A DNA stretch of 64,000 bases, from contig JAQXBM010000022.1 in the NCBI GenBank assembly GCA_029252405.1, positions 1-64,000 on the forward strand, read 5' to 3'. The DNA comes from Crocinitomicaceae bacterium (lineage in GTDB: Bacteria; Bacteroidota; Bacteroidia; Flavobacteriales_D; Crocinitomicaceae). Positions within the stretch are counted from its first letter, which is position 1, and each line of letters starts with the position of its first letter. Below are positions 35,248 through 43,607 of the stretch, in pieces. The notes beneath the pieces are model-generated. The model saw nothing but the letters and a program-made list of their open reading frames with translations. It was not told the origin of the DNA and did no database searches. A program made the translations under genes and the position numbers.

Positions 35248-37164
35248 CTATTTCGAAATAACGTAAAGACTGTTGATTAAATCCAAAATGTACGTTCCAG
35301 GATCTGTTCCTTCTCCGTTGAACTGGTAAGACAGTTTGAAATCTGTGCTTTTCTTAGACGCTTTTGAGCTCGACATTACAAGGTCGCCAGATTTACCGCG
35401 GATGACATCCAACAACTCATTTTCGTAATCGCTGAACATGCGTGCTGGAAGATCTTTGATGGCGCGATCTGTATTTACTTTCGCGTACATCATTCCACTT
35501 TTCTTCGCTGCTTTGGCCGTTTTCTTATCCAATGCCAACGAACCGTATCCATTTGAGTGATTGCGCGCTAAATCTGCATCATTGGTAACAATGAACAGGT
35601 CGTTTTTAAGAATGTAAAACAAGGGAACAGTATTTAACATACCATTTTCGAACTCCCAGTAATCGCCTTTGTTTTGTAACTCAGGATATACGCGAGCTAC
35701 TCTCTCTAAAATGCGTTTTGGGATATCGTTTCGTTTCGTTGAGAACCCGAAAGTAAATACCGGCATTTCCTCTTCCGCTTCAACTTCTTTTTCTGTGTAT
35801 TCAAATGTTTCTTCGTCGTAATCGAAAATGATCTTTTTCGTTTTGATCGTTTTTACGCCGTTATACGTTCCAAAGACATTCCCTTGGTACAAATCGAATA
35901 CCGCATCTTTATTCACGAATTCATCGAAGAGTTCAAGGGTAATTGCTGACAAAGAAACGGGACCTTCAGATTCCGTCAACATTGGCATCATGTATGCGTA
36001 AGTCGTTTCGTAGGCTTTACGCATGTTCACGGTGTATGTGAAGAATCCACCATTGTTTTCAGGAATGTATTTCAATACTGTTTTGTCGAATTTAGTATCG
36101 GTCATTTCCGTGTAGATTTTCCCAAGATCTTCGCTGTACCCCATGTTCATGTCAACGTCGATAGAGTTATCACGAATATTGATATCACCCAAAAGCAAGT
36201 TGTCTTCGTACAATTCATCTACGTTTCGAACGAGAGAAGGATAGATCATTCTCATGTAATCCATATCGTTTTCGTTCGCGATATTTCGGGAGTTGTCCAT
36301 GAAGAAGATACCATCAGAAGTATGAGAAAGCTGTTCTTTGAAACGCGTATCCTCAGACATTAAACTTTCGTTTTCCACAAATAATTCATCGCAAAGGCGT
36401 TTGATACAATCGGCTTGAAAGACCATTTCAACAGAATCCCTCAATTCCCAATATGTTTTTTCGTAAGGATTTTCATCGGCAACCATTTCTGTGTCTTCCT
36501 CGATTGGGTTGTTCGTGTTTTCCTCAGATTCGTACTCTTCGAATTCATTGAAGCCTTCTTCTTCAGCTTCCATTTCTTCAAAAGCTCTTTCGAGTTCAAT
36601 TTCCAATGTCTCCTCAATTCCTTCATCTTCCCAGTAATTCCAATCATCGTAGTAGCGGTAATCGTTTCCGCGAGCATACCAAATTGAATCTGTCATCTCC
36701 TCGATGTCGTAAAAACTCGGTTCTACCCGGAAAATGATGGCTGAATTCCCGCGAAGGGCAATGCGATTAAAGTATGATTTATAGAAATCAACACCATCGT
36801 AATTGCTGTCAATTTGCTCGTAATCATCAAATACTTGGAAGAACTTTTCGCGACCCGAGATTCCTAGTGTGAATCCAGATACACTAAATCGTGTTCCGCT
36901 TCCTTGGAAGAAGTTGATGCGTTGTTCAAAATCGACACCTGAATCTTTTAGTGTTCGACCAGAAGTTGAGCCGTCGAATAATTCCTGTTGCACTTCCTCC
37001 ATAAATTGATATTTCACGAGGTCATCCATTGAAATCTTTTGCAAGACATTCACATTGTTGATGCTGAATACAGATATAGCGTCTTTCGGAACGAGAGCCT
37101 CAGATTGTTGGGCAAAAGCGGAAGTGAAAAGCGCAGTAAATATTAGGGTCGATAGTACTTTCAT
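35248..37164 (-). CDS. uncharacterised exported protein with acidic insert, possibly DUF4836-like
   Basis: A 638-residue protein with a signal peptide (MKVLSTLIFTALFTSAFAQ) and then VPKDAISVFSINNVNVLQKI, a pattern of Bacteroidota DUF4836/DUF3352-type proteins (recalled, not searched). Residues about 175-235 form a strongly acidic insert (Glu/Asp-rich, including EEGFNEFEEYESEEN) that may bind calcium or act as a spacer. The remainder reads as a beta-strand fold with several FGFSTKRND-like loops. No catalytic motif is seen. It has its own -7 element at 37208-37215 and leads the 448-residue gene by 9 bases. Confidence 0.65.
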   Translation of the reverse strand: MKVLSTLIFTALFTSAFAQQSEALVPKDAISVFSINNVNVLQKISMDDLVKYQFMEEVQQELFDGSTSGRTLKDSGVDFEQRINFFQGSGTRFSVSGFTLGISGREKFFQVFDDYEQIDSNYDGVDFYKSYFNRIALRGNSAIIFRVEPSFYDIEEMTDSIWYARGNDYRYYDDWNYWEDEGIEETLEIELERAFEEMEAEEEGFNEFEEYESEENTNNPIEEDTEMVADENPYEKTYWELRDSVEMVFQADCIKRLCDELFVENESLMSEDTRFKEQLSHTSDGIFFMDNSRNIANENDMDYMRMIYPSLVRNVDELYEDNLLLGDINIRDNSIDVDMNMGYSEDLGKIYTEMTDTKFDKTVLKYIPENNGGFFTYTVNMRKAYETTYAYMMPMLTESEGPVSLSAITLELFDEFVNKDAVFDLYQGNVFGTYNGVKTIKTKKIIFDYDEETFEYTEKEVEAEEEMPVFTFGFSTKRNDIPKRILERVARVYPELQNKGDYWEFENGMLNTVPLFYILKNDLFIVTNDADLARNHSNGYGSLALDKKTAKAAKKSGMMYAKVNTDRAIKDLPARMFSDYENELLDVIRGKSGDLVMSSSKASKKSTDFKLSYQFNGEGTDPGTYILDLINSLYVISK

Positions 37165-37207
37165 AGGATCAGTTTACGCTGAACATTTCAACGTTATTTC
37201 TATTATC

Positions 37208-37215
37208 CAAAAGTA
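37208..37215 (-). promoter_or_regulatory. -7 promoter element of the 638-residue gene
   Basis: TACTTTTG on the minus strand, a perfect TAnnTTTG, 43 bases before the ATG at 37164. This suggests the envelope cluster has an internal promoter in addition to any upstream one. Confidence 0.5.
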
Positions 37216-37339
37216 CGAACCACAGTTCGATTCTAAAACCTTCTTCGAGGTTTGTTTTGAACAAATTGTGTATAGATTGTCTTTTTTAAGGGAAATTGTG
37301 AAATCTCGAGATAGATCAGCTTCGAAGTTGAGCAGAAGA

Positions 37340-38023
37340 TTACTCCCCTCCTCCAGATTTCAAATAAATAGTGTTATCCAACAACTGATTTTTCTGAGAA
37401 AGCGAATACGCATCCGTTCGCACCATCACGGCCTTTTTGTTCTTCGCTAATATCGCATTAGAATTGTCACAATGATCGACTTCGTTTGCGAAACGCGTAA
37501 TCGAAGTATATGTTCCTTCTTTCAAGAGTTTCGTCTCCTCTGCGCTGAGTTTTTTCGCTCGCTCAATGTTCATTTTGGGAATGGATCGGGCGAGTGAGCC
37601 ATCTGCATAATTCAGCCAATTGTGATTCAATTCTTCCAAGTAACGTTTCTTGCTATTTTCTTGCGCTACGGCCTTAATTGCGGCTTGAAGGTTTTCCACA
37701 GAATTGAAATCGAGCTTTAACTTGAAAATGAAATCCGTGTAGTTCGATTCTATCGTAAGGTTCGAAATGCCTTCTTGCCCTTTCAGCGATGTAACAACGT
37801 CGTCTACATACCCTTTGATTTCTTCCAAGGAAGGAACACGCTTTCCGTCCAAGCTATCAAGAGCGAGGTACGAGTTCAGTTTTACCTTACTTGAACTGAT
37901 GTTCACCGTGTATTTGAACGTTCCCGAACCATCTTCATTGATGGCTAAATCATCGATGATTTCAATGCAGCTCGTGAGCGACAAGAACAAGCCGATGGCG
38001 AAAAACGAGAATAGGTATTTCAT
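37340..38023 (-). CDS. uncharacterised lipoprotein (227 aa)
   Basis: A 227-residue lipoprotein with a lipobox ending LTSC (about residue 19, then IEIIDDLAINEDGSGTFKYTVNI). The remainder contains a hydrophilic, Ser/Lys/Asp-rich body with likely alpha helices around 60-180; no motif is recognised. It is the first gene of the minus-strand cluster with the 638- and 448-residue proteins. A TAnnTTTG -7 match (TAATTTTG) at 38028-38035 sits only 5 bases before the ATG, so the mRNA could be leaderless or the match fortuitous. Confidence 0.65.
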   Translation of the reverse strand: MKYLFSFFAIGLFLSLTSCIEIIDDLAINEDGSGTFKYTVNISSSKVKLNSYLALDSLDGKRVPSLEEIKGYVDDVVTSLKGQEGISNLTIESNYTDFIFKLKLDFNSVENLQAAIKAVAQENSKKRYLEELNHNWLNYADGSLARSIPKMNIERAKKLSAEETKLLKEGTYTSITRFANEVDHCDNSNAILAKNKKAVMVRTDAYSLSQKNQLLDNTIYLKSGGGE

Positions 38024-38152
38024 ACTTCAAAATTAGACAAATCCCAGATTGCAAAAATGATGCCGCAGGAGTTGAATCATTACAAGATACAAATTTACAC
38101 AACTCACTTCAGAAAGTTTAGGGGAGATGCATGACCTCGTTTCCTTTATTCG

Positions 38153-38160
38153 TATCTTTG
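38153..38160 (+). promoter_or_regulatory. -7 promoter element of the RidA gene
   Basis: TATCTTTG, a perfect TAnnTTTG, 11 bases before the ATG at 38171 and 17 before the second ATG at 38177. The short distance gives a leader of just a few bases. Confidence 0.6.
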
Positions 38161-38170
38161 CGCCCAAACA

Positions 38171-38611
38171 ATGGCTATGTCAAATCAAGAACGAATTTCT
38201 ACAGATCGCGCCCCGAAACCAGTTGGTTTATACCCACACGCTCGAAGAGTTGGTGAATTGTTGTTTCTTTCAGGAGTTGGTCCTCGTGTGGCCGGATCTG
38301 ATAAAACGGATTCAGCGGTACCAGGATTGAAGCTCGATCACAATGGAAATTTCATTGAGTTTGATTTTGAAGCGCAATGTCGCAGTGTTTTTGATAACGT
38401 GAAAATCATTTTGGAGGAGTCTGGTTCGAGCTGGGATCAACTAGTGGACGTAACCGTATTCTTGGTAAACATGAAACGTGATTTCCACACGTACAACCGC
38501 ATTTATGCTGAGTACTTCAAAGATAATTTGCCGTGTCGAACAACGGTTGAAATTAACTCGCTTCCGACGCCAATTGCCATTGAGTTAAAATGTATTGCAA
38601 CAATTAAATAG
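38171..38611 (+). CDS. RidA/YjgF family enamine/imine deaminase
   Basis: A 146-residue RidA-type protein. The family hydrolyses reactive enamines and imines formed by pyridoxal-phosphate enzymes, protecting metabolism. The conserved Arg123 in PCRTTVEINSLP is the family's key carboxylate-binding residue, and VGELLFLSGVGPR and ESGSSWDQLVDVTVFL match its strand-helix core. It forms a short run with the small TPR protein and methyltransferase downstream (gaps of 2 and 3 bases). A more precise substrate cannot be assigned. Start at 38171 (or 38177). Confidence 0.85.
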   Translation: MAMSNQERISTDRAPKPVGLYPHARRVGELLFLSGVGPRVAGSDKTDSAVPGLKLDHNGNFIEFDFEAQCRSVFDNVKIILEESGSSWDQLVDVTVFLVNMKRDFHTYNRIYAEYFKDNLPCRTTVEINSLPTPIAIELKCIATIK

Positions 38612-38613
38612 AT

Positions 38614-39195
38614 ATGATTTCATTTATTATTCGCTGTGTACTCGCAGCAGCATCCTTATTTTTCACAGTCGCTCTATTCTACAATGGATATTGGGGTTGG
38701 GGAATCGTTTTGATTCTCGTAACGGCTATTATCGGATTCTCGTTCTTCAGAAATGAGAACATGATCTTAGCGTTGAACGCCATGCGTCAAGGTGACACGG
38801 AAAAAGCGAAGAAATACATCAACAAAATTACGCACCCACAGTTTTTGGTGAAGAAGCAACATGCGTATGTTACCTTCCTTCAAGCGGTATTGAATACGCA
38901 GGAGTTTGGACATGCGAAAAGTGAGAAAATGCTTCGTAAAGCGATTGGAATGGGCTTGAGAACAGGTCAGGACAACGCCGTAGCAAGAATGCACTTGGCT
39001 GGAATTTGCGCTCAAACTGGACGTAAAAAAGAAGCGTTGACATTATTAGCTGAAGCAAAGAAATTGGATACATCAGGAATGATGACCGATCAGATCAAGC
39101 AAATGCAGAAACAGCTGAAAGTTGCGCCATCCAAGAACCAAATGAGAATGGCTCAAATGGCTGGAGGTCGTAAGAAAGCTCCTCGACGCAAATAG
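38614..39195 (+). CDS. small membrane protein with TPR-like C-terminus
   Basis: A 193-residue protein with two N-terminal membrane helices (about 5-23 and 27-45, including VLAAASLFFTVALFYNGYWGWG) and a helical, Lys-rich part after residue 55 with TPR-type pairs (AMRQGDTEKAKKYINKI; HLAGICAQTGRKKEALTLL). The ending is basic (KKAPRRK). It begins 2 bases after the RidA stop, so it is co-transcribed. A membrane scaffold is possible; function unknown. Confidence 0.7.
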   Translation: MISFIIRCVLAAASLFFTVALFYNGYWGWGIVLILVTAIIGFSFFRNENMILALNAMRQGDTEKAKKYINKITHPQFLVKKQHAYVTFLQAVLNTQEFGHAKSEKMLRKAIGMGLRTGQDNAVARMHLAGICAQTGRKKEALTLLAEAKKLDTSGMMTDQIKQMQKQLKVAPSKNQMRMAQMAGGRKKAPRRK

Positions 39196-39198
39196 GTT

Positions 39199-40047
39199 GT
39201 GAGCGACAAGAAATTGTACGTCTCTGGCTGGGAAGATTATGAACTAATCGACGCTGGAGGAGGAAAGAAGTTGGAGCGCTGGGGATCAATTGTCACGATT
39301 CGTCCTGAATTGCAAGCTTACTTCCGATCTGGAAAACCATTCGCCGAATGGAAGCACTTGGCGCATTGGGAATTTATCGAAAAAGGTGGTCAAACTGGAG
39401 TGTGGAAATCCTTAAAACAGGATTCACCCCGCGAATGGACCGTTCGTTACAAGCAATTGACATTCAATCTCAAGCTGACAAAATTCAAGCACGTTGGACT
39501 TTTTCCTGAGCAACGAATCAACTGGGACTTCATTGAAGAGCGCTTGAACTCCAATTCGAAATTTTTGAATCTTTTCGCCTACACTGGAGCAGCATCTGTC
39601 GTTTCTAAAAGCGCAGGAGCCGAAACCTTTCATGTTGATTCTGTCAAGCAATTGATTTCTTGGGCAAAGGAAAACATGGAGTCGAGCAACCTTTCCAACA
39701 TCAAGTGGGTGCACGAAGACGCGCTGAAATTTGCCCAGCGCGAAGTGAAACGTGATCGAAGCTATACAGGAATCATCATGGATCCTCCTGCCTGGGGAAT
39801 CGGCGCCAAAAAGGAAAAGTGGAAACTCGAAGACAAGATTGAAGAACTCCTAGAGAACGCATCGACCTTGATTGGAAAAAAAGGTTTTTTAGTAGTGAAC
39901 ACCTACTCACCGCAGGTCAAACTTGAGTTGCTTCAGCATTTGGCCAACCGTCATTTGAAAAAACATCAGCCCGTCGTTCAAGAGTTGTGGATGAAAACAT
40001 CTACAGGGAAAGAAATGTTCTACGGAAATGTACTTCGCGTCGGATAG
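39199..40047 (+). CDS. class I SAM-dependent methyltransferase (RlmI-like)
   Basis: A 282-residue methyltransferase resembling the RlmI/rRNA C5-methyltransferase group, in which NLFAYTGAASVVSKSAGA binds SAM and IIMDPPAWG is motif IV. Residues 1-100 hold a substrate-binding extension. The catalytic Cys of RlmI (the TCS motif) is not seen: the aligned strand reads FLVVNTYSPQ. Thus the product may not be 5-methylcytosine, and an N-methyl or other rRNA target is possible. The start is GTG at 39199, 3 bases after the TPR-like gene, completing a three-gene operon. Confidence 0.8.
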   Translation: MSDKKLYVSGWEDYELIDAGGGKKLERWGSIVTIRPELQAYFRSGKPFAEWKHLAHWEFIEKGGQTGVWKSLKQDSPREWTVRYKQLTFNLKLTKFKHVGLFPEQRINWDFIEERLNSNSKFLNLFAYTGAASVVSKSAGAETFHVDSVKQLISWAKENMESSNLSNIKWVHEDALKFAQREVKRDRSYTGIIMDPPAWGIGAKKEKWKLEDKIEELLENASTLIGKKGFLVVNTYSPQVKLELLQHLANRHLKKHQPVVQELWMKTSTGKEMFYGNVLRVG

Positions 40048-40081
40048 AGCCCCATCTTTTACTTCTTAATTCGTGATTGCT

Positions 40082-40089
40082 TATATTTG
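40082..40089 (+). promoter_or_regulatory. -7 promoter element of the LamG/repeat cargo gene
   Basis: TATATTTG, a perfect TAnnTTTG, 34 bases before the ATG at 40124. A weak -33 lies near 40058. Confidence 0.6.
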
Positions 40090-40123
40090 ATTAGCCAAAC
40101 ACTACCTATTTAAACATTTCAAA

Positions 40124-41962
40124 ATGAAAACGATACTGAACAATTTTAGCTTCATTTTTGGTCTATTTCTGTTAACACTTCCGACAAATCTATCCGCTCA
40201 AACAGGAATGAAGTTCGACGACGTTAACGACTATGTCTCGGTTCCAAACGCATCGGCGTTAATTGCCGGATCTTCGACATTCTCACTTTCATTTTGGGTC
40301 TACCCGGAAAATACGGCTGCTGGATTCCCGAATTTTGACGGGTTCGCAGGATTTCGAAACAATTCAAATGCGGATTTCTATTTACTTCAATTGAGTTCGA
40401 CAAATGTTGAAGCGCGTTTTAGAAATAGCGCTGGTGCGAATTATGATATTGTTTTTACAGGTCTGAACTTGAATCAATGGAACCACTTCGTATTTATGTA
40501 TGACGGCTCTAACATCACCCTTTACCACGACGGAGTGAATGTAGGTTCAACGCCTGCGGCTGGAGTCATTGCAAGTACAACAGTGCCATTGGAGATAGGA
40601 AGAACGTTCTTTTCGAACCCGAGTTTCTTTCTGAATGGAAAAATGGACAACGTTGCTCTCTGGAATGATGCCTTGAACCCAAGCGAAGTGGCAGTGTTAT
40701 ACGCTACTCCGTGCTCACACGATTTGAGTGATCCTTCATTGTTGTTGTGTTACGAATTCACCGAAGGAACCATAAATGGGAACAATACAAGTATTCCAAG
40801 TTTGTATGATAGCAAAGGAAATATCAATGGAACGTTCAATGGTTTAGCGTTGACTGGAACGACATCTAATTATGCGCTTGGTGTTACTCCTTCCGTGACT
40901 GCATCAGTAATTAATGAAAGCACGTGTACGGCTTACACATCGCCCGCCGGTAATACGTACACTGCACCTGGAACATATATGGATACAATTGTAAATGTCT
41001 TTGGTTGTGATAGTATCATCACCATTAATTTGACGAACCTAGAGTACCAGACAACAATTGCAGAAAGTGTTTGTACTTCGTATACCACACCAAGCGGGGG
41101 AGCGACCTACACGACAAGCGGTGTTTACATGGATACCTTAACGAGCGCTCAAGGGTGTGATAGTATTCTGACCATTAACTTGACAATTGCGACGTATGAA
41201 ACGACTATCACGGAAAGTGCCTGTGAATCGTATACTGTTCCAAGTGGAAATGCGACCTATACAGCGAGTGGTGTTTACAATGATACTTTGTTGACAATTC
41301 AAGGCTGTGATAGTGTGCTTGTGATTAATTTGACAATTAATAATTCGGCATCGAGCATTACAGAAACTGCCTGTGATACATACACTGTTCCAAGCGGAAA
41401 CGTAACTTACACCAGCAGTGGAACCTACACCGATACCTTGACGAATGTCGCCGGATGCGATAGTGTTCTTACTATTTCACTCACGATAAATACGGTGGAT
41501 GCTGGAGTATCCTTAATGGGTTCTACCCTCACATCCTCGGAACCTATAGGCCAGTATCAATGGATAAATTGTGCAACGAACGCGCCAATTGTTGGGGCTA
41601 CGAATCAGTCATTTACACCGACCGTTATTGGAAGTTATGCCGTCGTTGTGAGCTCAGCTAATTGCACGGACACTTCAGTTTGTACACAAGTTGATCCAAC
41701 GAGCAGTATAGAAGAGGTACTGCTGAATTCGGTTGAGTTGTATCCTAATCCCGTGGATCATCAGCTTACAATTGATTTTACTTCAGAAATAGATCAACTT
41801 AGCATCCGAGTAACAAATCTCGCAGGTCAGAAAATGATAGCACAGGAATTTGAAAACGTAAAAATCGTTGATTTATCCCTGGTTGATTTTGAGAGTGGCG
41901 TGTATTTCGTAGTCATCCAAATGGGTACTGTTTCCAAGTCAATTAAAGTCGTAAAGCTCTAG
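40124..41962 (+). CDS. secreted LamG-domain protein with four Cys-rich repeats and T9SS sorting domain
   Basis: A 612-residue T9SS cargo. A signal peptide ending LSAQ (about 26) precedes a LamG/concanavalin-like domain (about 29-195: FSLSFWVYPEN, WNHFVFMYDGSNITLYHDG). Residues about 259-456 contain four tandem repeats of about 50 residues with ESxCxxYTxPSG, TYTxSGxYxDTL and GCDSxLTINLT blocks, each with two Cys (likely a disulfide). The ending VELYPNPVDHQLTIDF to SIKVVKL is a type A sorting domain. Expected role is a surface or adhesive protein. It has its own -7 element and no operon partner. Confidence 0.83.
   Translation: MKTILNNFSFIFGLFLLTLPTNLSAQTGMKFDDVNDYVSVPNASALIAGSSTFSLSFWVYPENTAAGFPNFDGFAGFRNNSNADFYLLQLSSTNVEARFRNSAGANYDIVFTGLNLNQWNHFVFMYDGSNITLYHDGVNVGSTPAAGVIASTTVPLEIGRTFFSNPSFFLNGKMDNVALWNDALNPSEVAVLYATPCSHDLSDPSLLLCYEFTEGTINGNNTSIPSLYDSKGNINGTFNGLALTGTTSNYALGVTPSVTASVINESTCTAYTSPAGNTYTAPGTYMDTIVNVFGCDSIITINLTNLEYQTTIAESVCTSYTTPSGGATYTTSGVYMDTLTSAQGCDSILTINLTIATYETTITESACESYTVPSGNATYTASGVYNDTLLTIQGCDSVLVINLTINNSASSITETACDTYTVPSGNVTYTSSGTYTDTLTNVAGCDSVLTISLTINTVDAGVSLMGSTLTSSEPIGQYQWINCATNAPIVGATNQSFTPTVIGSYAVVVSSANCTDTSVCTQVDPTSSIEEVLLNSVELYPNPVDHQLTIDFTSEIDQLSIRVTNLAGQKMIAQEFENVKIVDLSLVDFESGVYFVVIQMGTVSKSIKVVKL
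40898..41492 (+). repeat. four in-frame tandem repeats (about 150 bp each)
   Basis: DNA encoding the four 50-residue Cys-rich repeats of the LamG cargo. The copies share the Cys, Pro-Ser-Gly and GCDS positions but differ in codons, so duplication is old, or selection acts on protein and not on DNA. Confidence 0.8.
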
Positions 41963-42033
41963 CAGTTATTCTGTAATTATAGTGATTTAGGTACCCGGTT
42001 CTCGATCGGCATCATATTTGCGCGTTTTGGTGT

Positions 42034-42471
42034 ATGCGCCTTACACTATTTTTGATCGTTTTTGCAAATTGCTCAATTTTTGCCCAGGAATTGGCTCCAC
42101 CACCTACTGCTAAAACACCTAGTGTAGCATCTCCCAAGATACGTCATGAAGTTATTGATCTGTGCGGTTGTGGATGGGAAACGCATTATGCGGGCGGAAG
42201 CCGTGCACTTTCTTCCTTCGTGAATGAGCACATCCAATTGCCTTCGAATGTTAATTGGGGAAATCTCACGCGGGTTCGAGCCTATGTGCAGTTCGTTGTG
42301 GAAAAAGATGGGAGTATGTCAGATTTAAGGGTGATACACACGAATTTTCCAGAAATAAATGAAGTTATTCTTTCCGTTTTCAAAAAAATGAGGAATTGGG
42401 TAGCGGGAGAATATCACTGTGAAACGGTTCGAACAAATGTACGTGTTCCTATCTCATTAGTAATAAGATGA
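42034..42471 (+). CDS. exported protein with TonB C-terminal-like domain
   Basis: A 145-residue protein with a signal peptide (MRLTLFLIVFANCSIFAQ) and a TonB C-terminal-like fold (about 60-145: FVNEHIQLPSNV, VRAYVQFVVEKDGSMSDLRVIHT, VRVPISLVI). Family proteins move energy or bind plugs; here no membrane helix precedes the domain, so it is a free periplasmic relative, not a complete TonB. A Cys-rich GCGWE precedes it. A near-consensus -7 (CATATTTG, 42013-42020) lies just upstream. Function is uncertain. Confidence 0.7.
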   Translation: MRLTLFLIVFANCSIFAQELAPPPTAKTPSVASPKIRHEVIDLCGCGWETHYAGGSRALSSFVNEHIQLPSNVNWGNLTRVRAYVQFVVEKDGSMSDLRVIHTNFPEINEVILSVFKKMRNWVAGEYHCETVRTNVRVPISLVIR

Positions 42472-42525
42472 TACGCCATAACAAATTGATTTCGATGAGC
42501 TAAAGAATACTATTCCTCTCAAATC

Positions 42526-42533
42526 TACGTTTG
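42526..42533 (+). promoter_or_regulatory. -7 promoter element of the diheme cytochrome gene
   Basis: TACGTTTG, a perfect TAnnTTTG, 29 bases before the ATG at 42562. Confidence 0.55.
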
Positions 42534-42561
42534 ATACTAAACGAATCCATATTTTTATTGA

Positions 42562-42945
42562 ATGAATAGAGTCTTACTTGTTGTTTTTGGATTGCTCGCT
42601 GTCAGTATTGTTGCTTGTAGAAAAGAGCAGCAGAACGTGGTAGAAATTCCAGATTTCGACTTCCCTGAAACGCACACGTTTGACCAATTTCTTTCCTCTT
42701 ACGCGATTTATGATAGCGCGATGGCGGATCTAATTCCATCCGACGATTTTCATTTTGTGGAGTTGAGCTCTGTTCTTTACACGGATCAAGCGCACAGACA
42801 GCGTCTGGTGAAGGTTCCGGCAGGAACGCAAATGACGCGACTTTCGGACGGTTCAATCGACTATCCGGAAGGAACAATCTTGGTCAAAACCTTTTACTAT
42901 AACAACGACGAGCAAGACCTGAGTTTGGGAAGAAGAATTCTCTAA
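42562..42945 (+). CDS. SO2930-like diheme cytochrome, 5' part (nonsense-interrupted)
   Basis: First 127 codons of a gene interrupted by TAA at 42943-42945. It has a lipobox (VSIVAC, about residue 19) and FVELSSVLYTDQAHRQRLVKVPAG, DYPEGTILVKTFYY and GRRIL, matching the N-terminal half of SO2930-type diheme c cytochromes. The reading frame continues without shift after the stop, and the family expects Glu there (RRLxETRLL pattern), so GAA to TAA would explain it. The product of this fragment alone would lack heme. Confidence 0.75.
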   Translation: MNRVLLVVFGLLAVSIVACRKEQQNVVEIPDFDFPETHTFDQFLSSYAIYDSAMADLIPSDDFHFVELSSVLYTDQAHRQRLVKVPAGTQMTRLSDGSIDYPEGTILVKTFYYNNDEQDLSLGRRIL

Positions 42946-42954
42946 ACGCGACTC

Positions 42955-43557
42955 TTGATTAAAGAAAGCGGAACTTGGAACATCGCTATGTATATTTGGG
43001 ATGAGAATCAGACAGAAGCATGTTTGCAACTAAATGGTGCGGAGACGTACGTTAATTGGGTTGATGCGAGTGGAAGTAATCAATCAACGCTGTATCATTT
43101 TCCAACACAAAACGAATGCATGGTCTGCCATCAATCTTCTTCCACGATGTCACCAATTGGCCCATCAATCAGAAATCTCAACAGAGATGTTCAAAGAAAT
43201 GGCTCAACGCTCAATCAGTTGGATCATTTGCAGGCGTTAGGAGTGCTGGGGGGAGCGAACGCAAATCAGGAGGCACAAATTCCAGATTACAAGGATGTCA
43301 GCGTTGCTTTGGCTGATCGCGGGCGGGCATACCTCGATATGAATTGCGCACATTGCCATAATCCTAGCGGATGGGATATTCCCGCAGGAAAGGATTTTGA
43401 TTTCAGGTATGAACCGGCATTTGATCAAACGGGAATTGAATCCGGAAAAGACCGAATTTTGACCTTGGTACAAGATGGGGAAATGCCCTTTATCGGCGTG
43501 ACCTTATCAGACGAAATAGGTATAGCACTATTAGCAGAATACCTTCAAAGTTTATAG
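42955..43557 (+). CDS. SO2930-like diheme cytochrome, 3' part
   Basis: A 200-codon continuation in the same frame, with a TTG start (42955) if it starts separately. It carries both heme motifs, CMVCH (whole-gene residues 186-190) and CAHCH (262-266), and family landmarks WNIAMYIWDENQTEACL, GPSIRNLN and RAYLDMN. It has no signal peptide of its own, so heme attachment in the periplasm would need the upstream half. Thus the gene looks inactive unless the stop is read through or is an error. The whole gene would be 331 codons. Confidence 0.75.
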   Translation: MIKESGTWNIAMYIWDENQTEACLQLNGAETYVNWVDASGSNQSTLYHFPTQNECMVCHQSSSTMSPIGPSIRNLNRDVQRNGSTLNQLDHLQALGVLGGANANQEAQIPDYKDVSVALADRGRAYLDMNCAHCHNPSGWDIPAGKDFDFRYEPAFDQTGIESGKDRILTLVQDGEMPFIGVTLSDEIGIALLAEYLQSL

Positions 43558-43607
43558 AAGCGTGATCCCTTTGATTCGAAGCCTCATTTATCAGTTTAAA
43601 TAGTTGA

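Noticed and set aside
38127-38330. Plus-strand frame overlapping the RidA gene
   Set aside because: Out of frame with the conserved RidA protein, which has its own -7 element.
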